Below are positions 30,514 through 32,233 of a stretch of 32,233 bases of DNA, in pieces. The notes under the pieces are model-generated. The model searched no databases. It saw only the letters and a list, made by a program, of their open reading frames with translations, and had not been told where the DNA came from. This DNA comes from Candidatus Accumulibacter meliphilus (lineage in GTDB: Bacteria; Pseudomonadota; Gammaproteobacteria; Burkholderiales; Rhodocyclaceae). The translations under genes were made by a program, and so were the position numbers. The stretch's first letter is position 1, and the number at the start of each line of letters is the position of its first letter. Where the stretch lies: NCBI GenBank assembly GCA_003332265.1, contig QPGA01000022.1, positions 1 to 32,233 of the forward strand. The letters run 5' to 3'.

Positions 30514-32148
30514 TCAGCGATGGCGGCGCGAAATCTGGCGTGACAGCGCGATCAGCGGTAGCAGTCCGACAACGACGATGGCCAGCGACGCGCCGGCTGC
30601 TTCGGCGAGCCGTTCGTCTGCGGCCAGCGTATAGGCCTGCGTGGCCAGGGTGTCGAAATCGAAAGGGCGCATTACCAGCGTCGCCGGCAACTCTTTCATG
30701 ACGTCAACGAAGACCAGCAAGCTGGCGGTGAACAGGCTGCTGCGCAGGATAGGCAGGTGCACCCGGCGCAGCGTTGCGCTCTGACCGAGCCCCAGGCTGC
30801 GCGCCGCATCGTCCATGTTCGGGGTGATTTTCGCCAGACTGGTGCTCACCGCCTGCAAGGCGACGGCCAGAAAGCGCACCAGATAGGCGTAGATCAGCGC
30901 CGCGATTCCGCCCGTGAGCAGCAGGCCGGGGTTGGCGCCGAACCAGTCCTGCCACTGGCCGGCCAGCCAGATGTCGAGGCGGCTGACCGGGATCAGGACA
31001 CCGACGGCGATGACTGAACCGGGGACGGCGTAGCCGAGGCTGACCAGGCGGTTGAGGGCGCGCGCCAGCAGCCCTTTCGACAGGCGTGCGCCGTAGGCGA
31101 GCAATACCGCCAGCGACACGGCGATGATTGCGGTCAGGCCGGCGAGCACGAAGCTGTTGCGTACCATGACGAAGAAATGTTCGCCGAAGCGCGCTTCGCC
31201 GTTGGCCAGCGCCAGGCGCAGCAAGAGGTAGGCCGGCAACAGGAAACCGATGGTCAGCGGCAGCGCACACACTGCGCTGGCCAGCCAGCCGCGCCAGCCC
31301 GACAAGCGCTGGCCAGTGCGTGGCCGGTTGCGTGCGGTGGTGTCGTAGAAGCGCGAGCGGCCGCGGGAGAGCCGCTCGATGGCCAGCAGCAACATCACGA
31401 AGCCGAGCAGCGCCGCCGCCAGTTGTGCTGCGGCAATGCGATCACCGAGCGAGAACCAGGCACGATAGATGCCGGTGGTGAAGGTCTGCACGCCGAAATA
31501 GGAGACCGTCCCGTAATCGGCGAGCGTTTCCATCAGTGCCAGCGCGGCGCCGGCCGCGACGGCCGGTCGGGCCAGCGGCAGCGAGACGCGAAAGAAACCG
31601 CGCCAGGGCCCGAGGCCGAGTGTGCGCGAAGCTTCGAGCATGCCGCTGGCACGCTCGATGAAAGCCGTGCGGGTGAGCAGATAGACGTAGGGATAAAGAA
31701 CGAAGACGAACATGGCGACGGCGCCGCCCAGGCTGCGCACTTCCGGAAACCAGTAGTCGGCCTTGCTCCAGCCGAAGTACTCGCGCAGGAAAGTCTGCAG
31801 GGGGCCGACAAACTGCAGGAAATCGGTGTACACGTAGGCCAGAACGTAGGCCGGCATGGCCAGTGGCAAGACCAGCGCCCATGCGAAGACGCGTCGACCG
31901 GGAAATGAATGCATGGTCGTCAGCCAGGCTGTGCTGACGCCGAGGACGACCACGCCCACCCCGACCGTCAGGCACAGCACCAGAGTGTTGGCGATGTAGT
32001 CCGGCAGCACGGTTGCCGCCAGGTGCGACCAGGTCGTTCCGGTACCGCCGCTGAGGATGTTGGTCAGCACGCTGGCCACCGGCAGGCCGACCAGAGCGGC
32101 GACGGTGGCAGAAACGACGAGCAGGGGGTTGAGCGATGAGCGGATCAT
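30514..32148 (-). CDS. Iron(III) ABC transporter permease (FbpB type, fused two-domain)
   Basis: The 544-residue protein carries two binding-protein-dependent permease domains in one chain, about 12 helices in all, as in FbpB/SfuB. Each half has the EAA loop that contacts the ATPase: EASRTLGLGPWRGFFRVSLP (about residues 173-192) and DAARSLGLGQSATLRRVHLP in the second half. The centre has a cytoplasmic basic linker (SRGRSRFYDTTARNRPRTGQR). It would form the membrane channel for the binding protein encoded convergently. The ATG at 32146-32148 is preceded by a Fur-like site overlapping a -10 TATAAT. The ATPase partner is not seen; it could lie beyond the right edge or elsewhere. Confidence 0.92.
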   Translation of the reverse strand: MIRSSLNPLLVVSATVAALVGLPVASVLTNILSGGTGTTWSHLAATVLPDYIANTLVLCLTVGVGVVVLGVSTAWLTTMHSFPGRRVFAWALVLPLAMPAYVLAYVYTDFLQFVGPLQTFLREYFGWSKADYWFPEVRSLGGAVAMFVFVLYPYVYLLTRTAFIERASGMLEASRTLGLGPWRGFFRVSLPLARPAVAAGAALALMETLADYGTVSYFGVQTFTTGIYRAWFSLGDRIAAAQLAAALLGFVMLLLAIERLSRGRSRFYDTTARNRPRTGQRLSGWRGWLASAVCALPLTIGFLLPAYLLLRLALANGEARFGEHFFVMVRNSFVLAGLTAIIAVSLAVLLAYGARLSKGLLARALNRLVSLGYAVPGSVIAVGVLIPVSRLDIWLAGQWQDWFGANPGLLLTGGIAALIYAYLVRFLAVALQAVSTSLAKITPNMDDAARSLGLGQSATLRRVHLPILRSSLFTASLLVFVDVMKELPATLVMRPFDFDTLATQAYTLAADERLAEAAGASLAIVVVGLLPLIALSRQISRRHR

Positions 32149-32164
32149 GATTCAAGTGCGTAAA

Positions 32165-32179
32165 TGAGAATTATAATTG
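32165..32179 (-). promoter_or_regulatory. Fur-box-like site overlapping a -10 for the permease gene
   Basis: TGAGAATTATAATTG on the plus strand fits the 7-1-7 Fur pattern (TGAGAAT-T-ATAATTG). On the minus strand positions 32170-32175 read TATAAT, 21 bases before the permease start. A Fur dimer here would block the -10. The -35 is not clear. Confidence 0.6.
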
Positions 32180-32233
32180 ACAAGCGGCCTTGCTCCTTGC
32201 TGCTTCACGTCCTGGCTGACGTCGGCAGGAACT

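Overview
The window is GC-rich, densely packed chromosomal DNA that looks betaproteobacterial. The gene set (COX15-type haem A synthase, SCO and PCu(A)C copper chaperones, glutathione-dependent formaldehyde oxidation, PrpE, TonB/ExbBD, OprB porin, HDOD/GGDEF regulators) would fit the Rhodocyclales, for example a Candidatus Accumulibacter-like organism. That placement is inference from gene content and style; no 16S rRNA gene is present.

Region 1 (1-9.0 kb) is a haem-copper enzyme and assembly block. On the minus strand a three-gene operon encodes a 49-residue membrane protein, a CuA-carrying subunit II and a B-family-like subunit I. Subunit I keeps all haem and CuB histidines but has Gln233 where oxygen reductases have the cross-linked Tyr, and the alternative C-family Tyr position is Leu. 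The operon starts under a near-perfect FNR/Dnr-type box with class II spacing to a -10. I read it as a candidate non-canonical nitric oxide reductase rather than a standard terminal oxidase. Around it lie the genes needed to build it: cyoE (haem O), two tandem haem A synthase paralogues, two SCO proteins, a PCu(A)C copper chaperone and a small c-type cytochrome.

Region 2 (9.2-14.3 kb) holds tonB-exbB-exbD, tRNA-Gly(GCC) and tRNA-Leu(UAA) with a strong promoter and terminator, a DUF1178 protein, and the two-step glutathione-dependent formaldehyde detoxification pair (frmA-frmB). Region 3 (14.4-22.2 kb) has an HDOD-REC-GGDEF cyclic-di-GMP regulator and an SRAP/YedK protein on the minus strand, then a menE-menF-menD operon on the plus strand. 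A 51-bp tetranucleotide tract spans the menE stop and the menF start. Region 4 (22.3-26.5 kb, minus) carries prpE, a degenerate REC-GGDEF protein and acuI, pointing to propionate/acrylate metabolism. Region 5 (26.9-32.2 kb) has an NlpC/P60 hydrolase with a perfect CRP-type palindrome just upstream, an OprB porin, and an iron(III) ABC transporter binding protein and permease preceded by Fur-box-like sites.

A dispersed repeat of about 125 bp occurs four times (1.3, 8.2, 14.3 and 22.2 kb), with a possible 15-bp scrap at 12.2 kb. Each copy folds into three hairpins and its TAA/TTA ends serve as stop codons for neighbouring genes. It carries no coding capacity and looks like a REP/MITE-type family.
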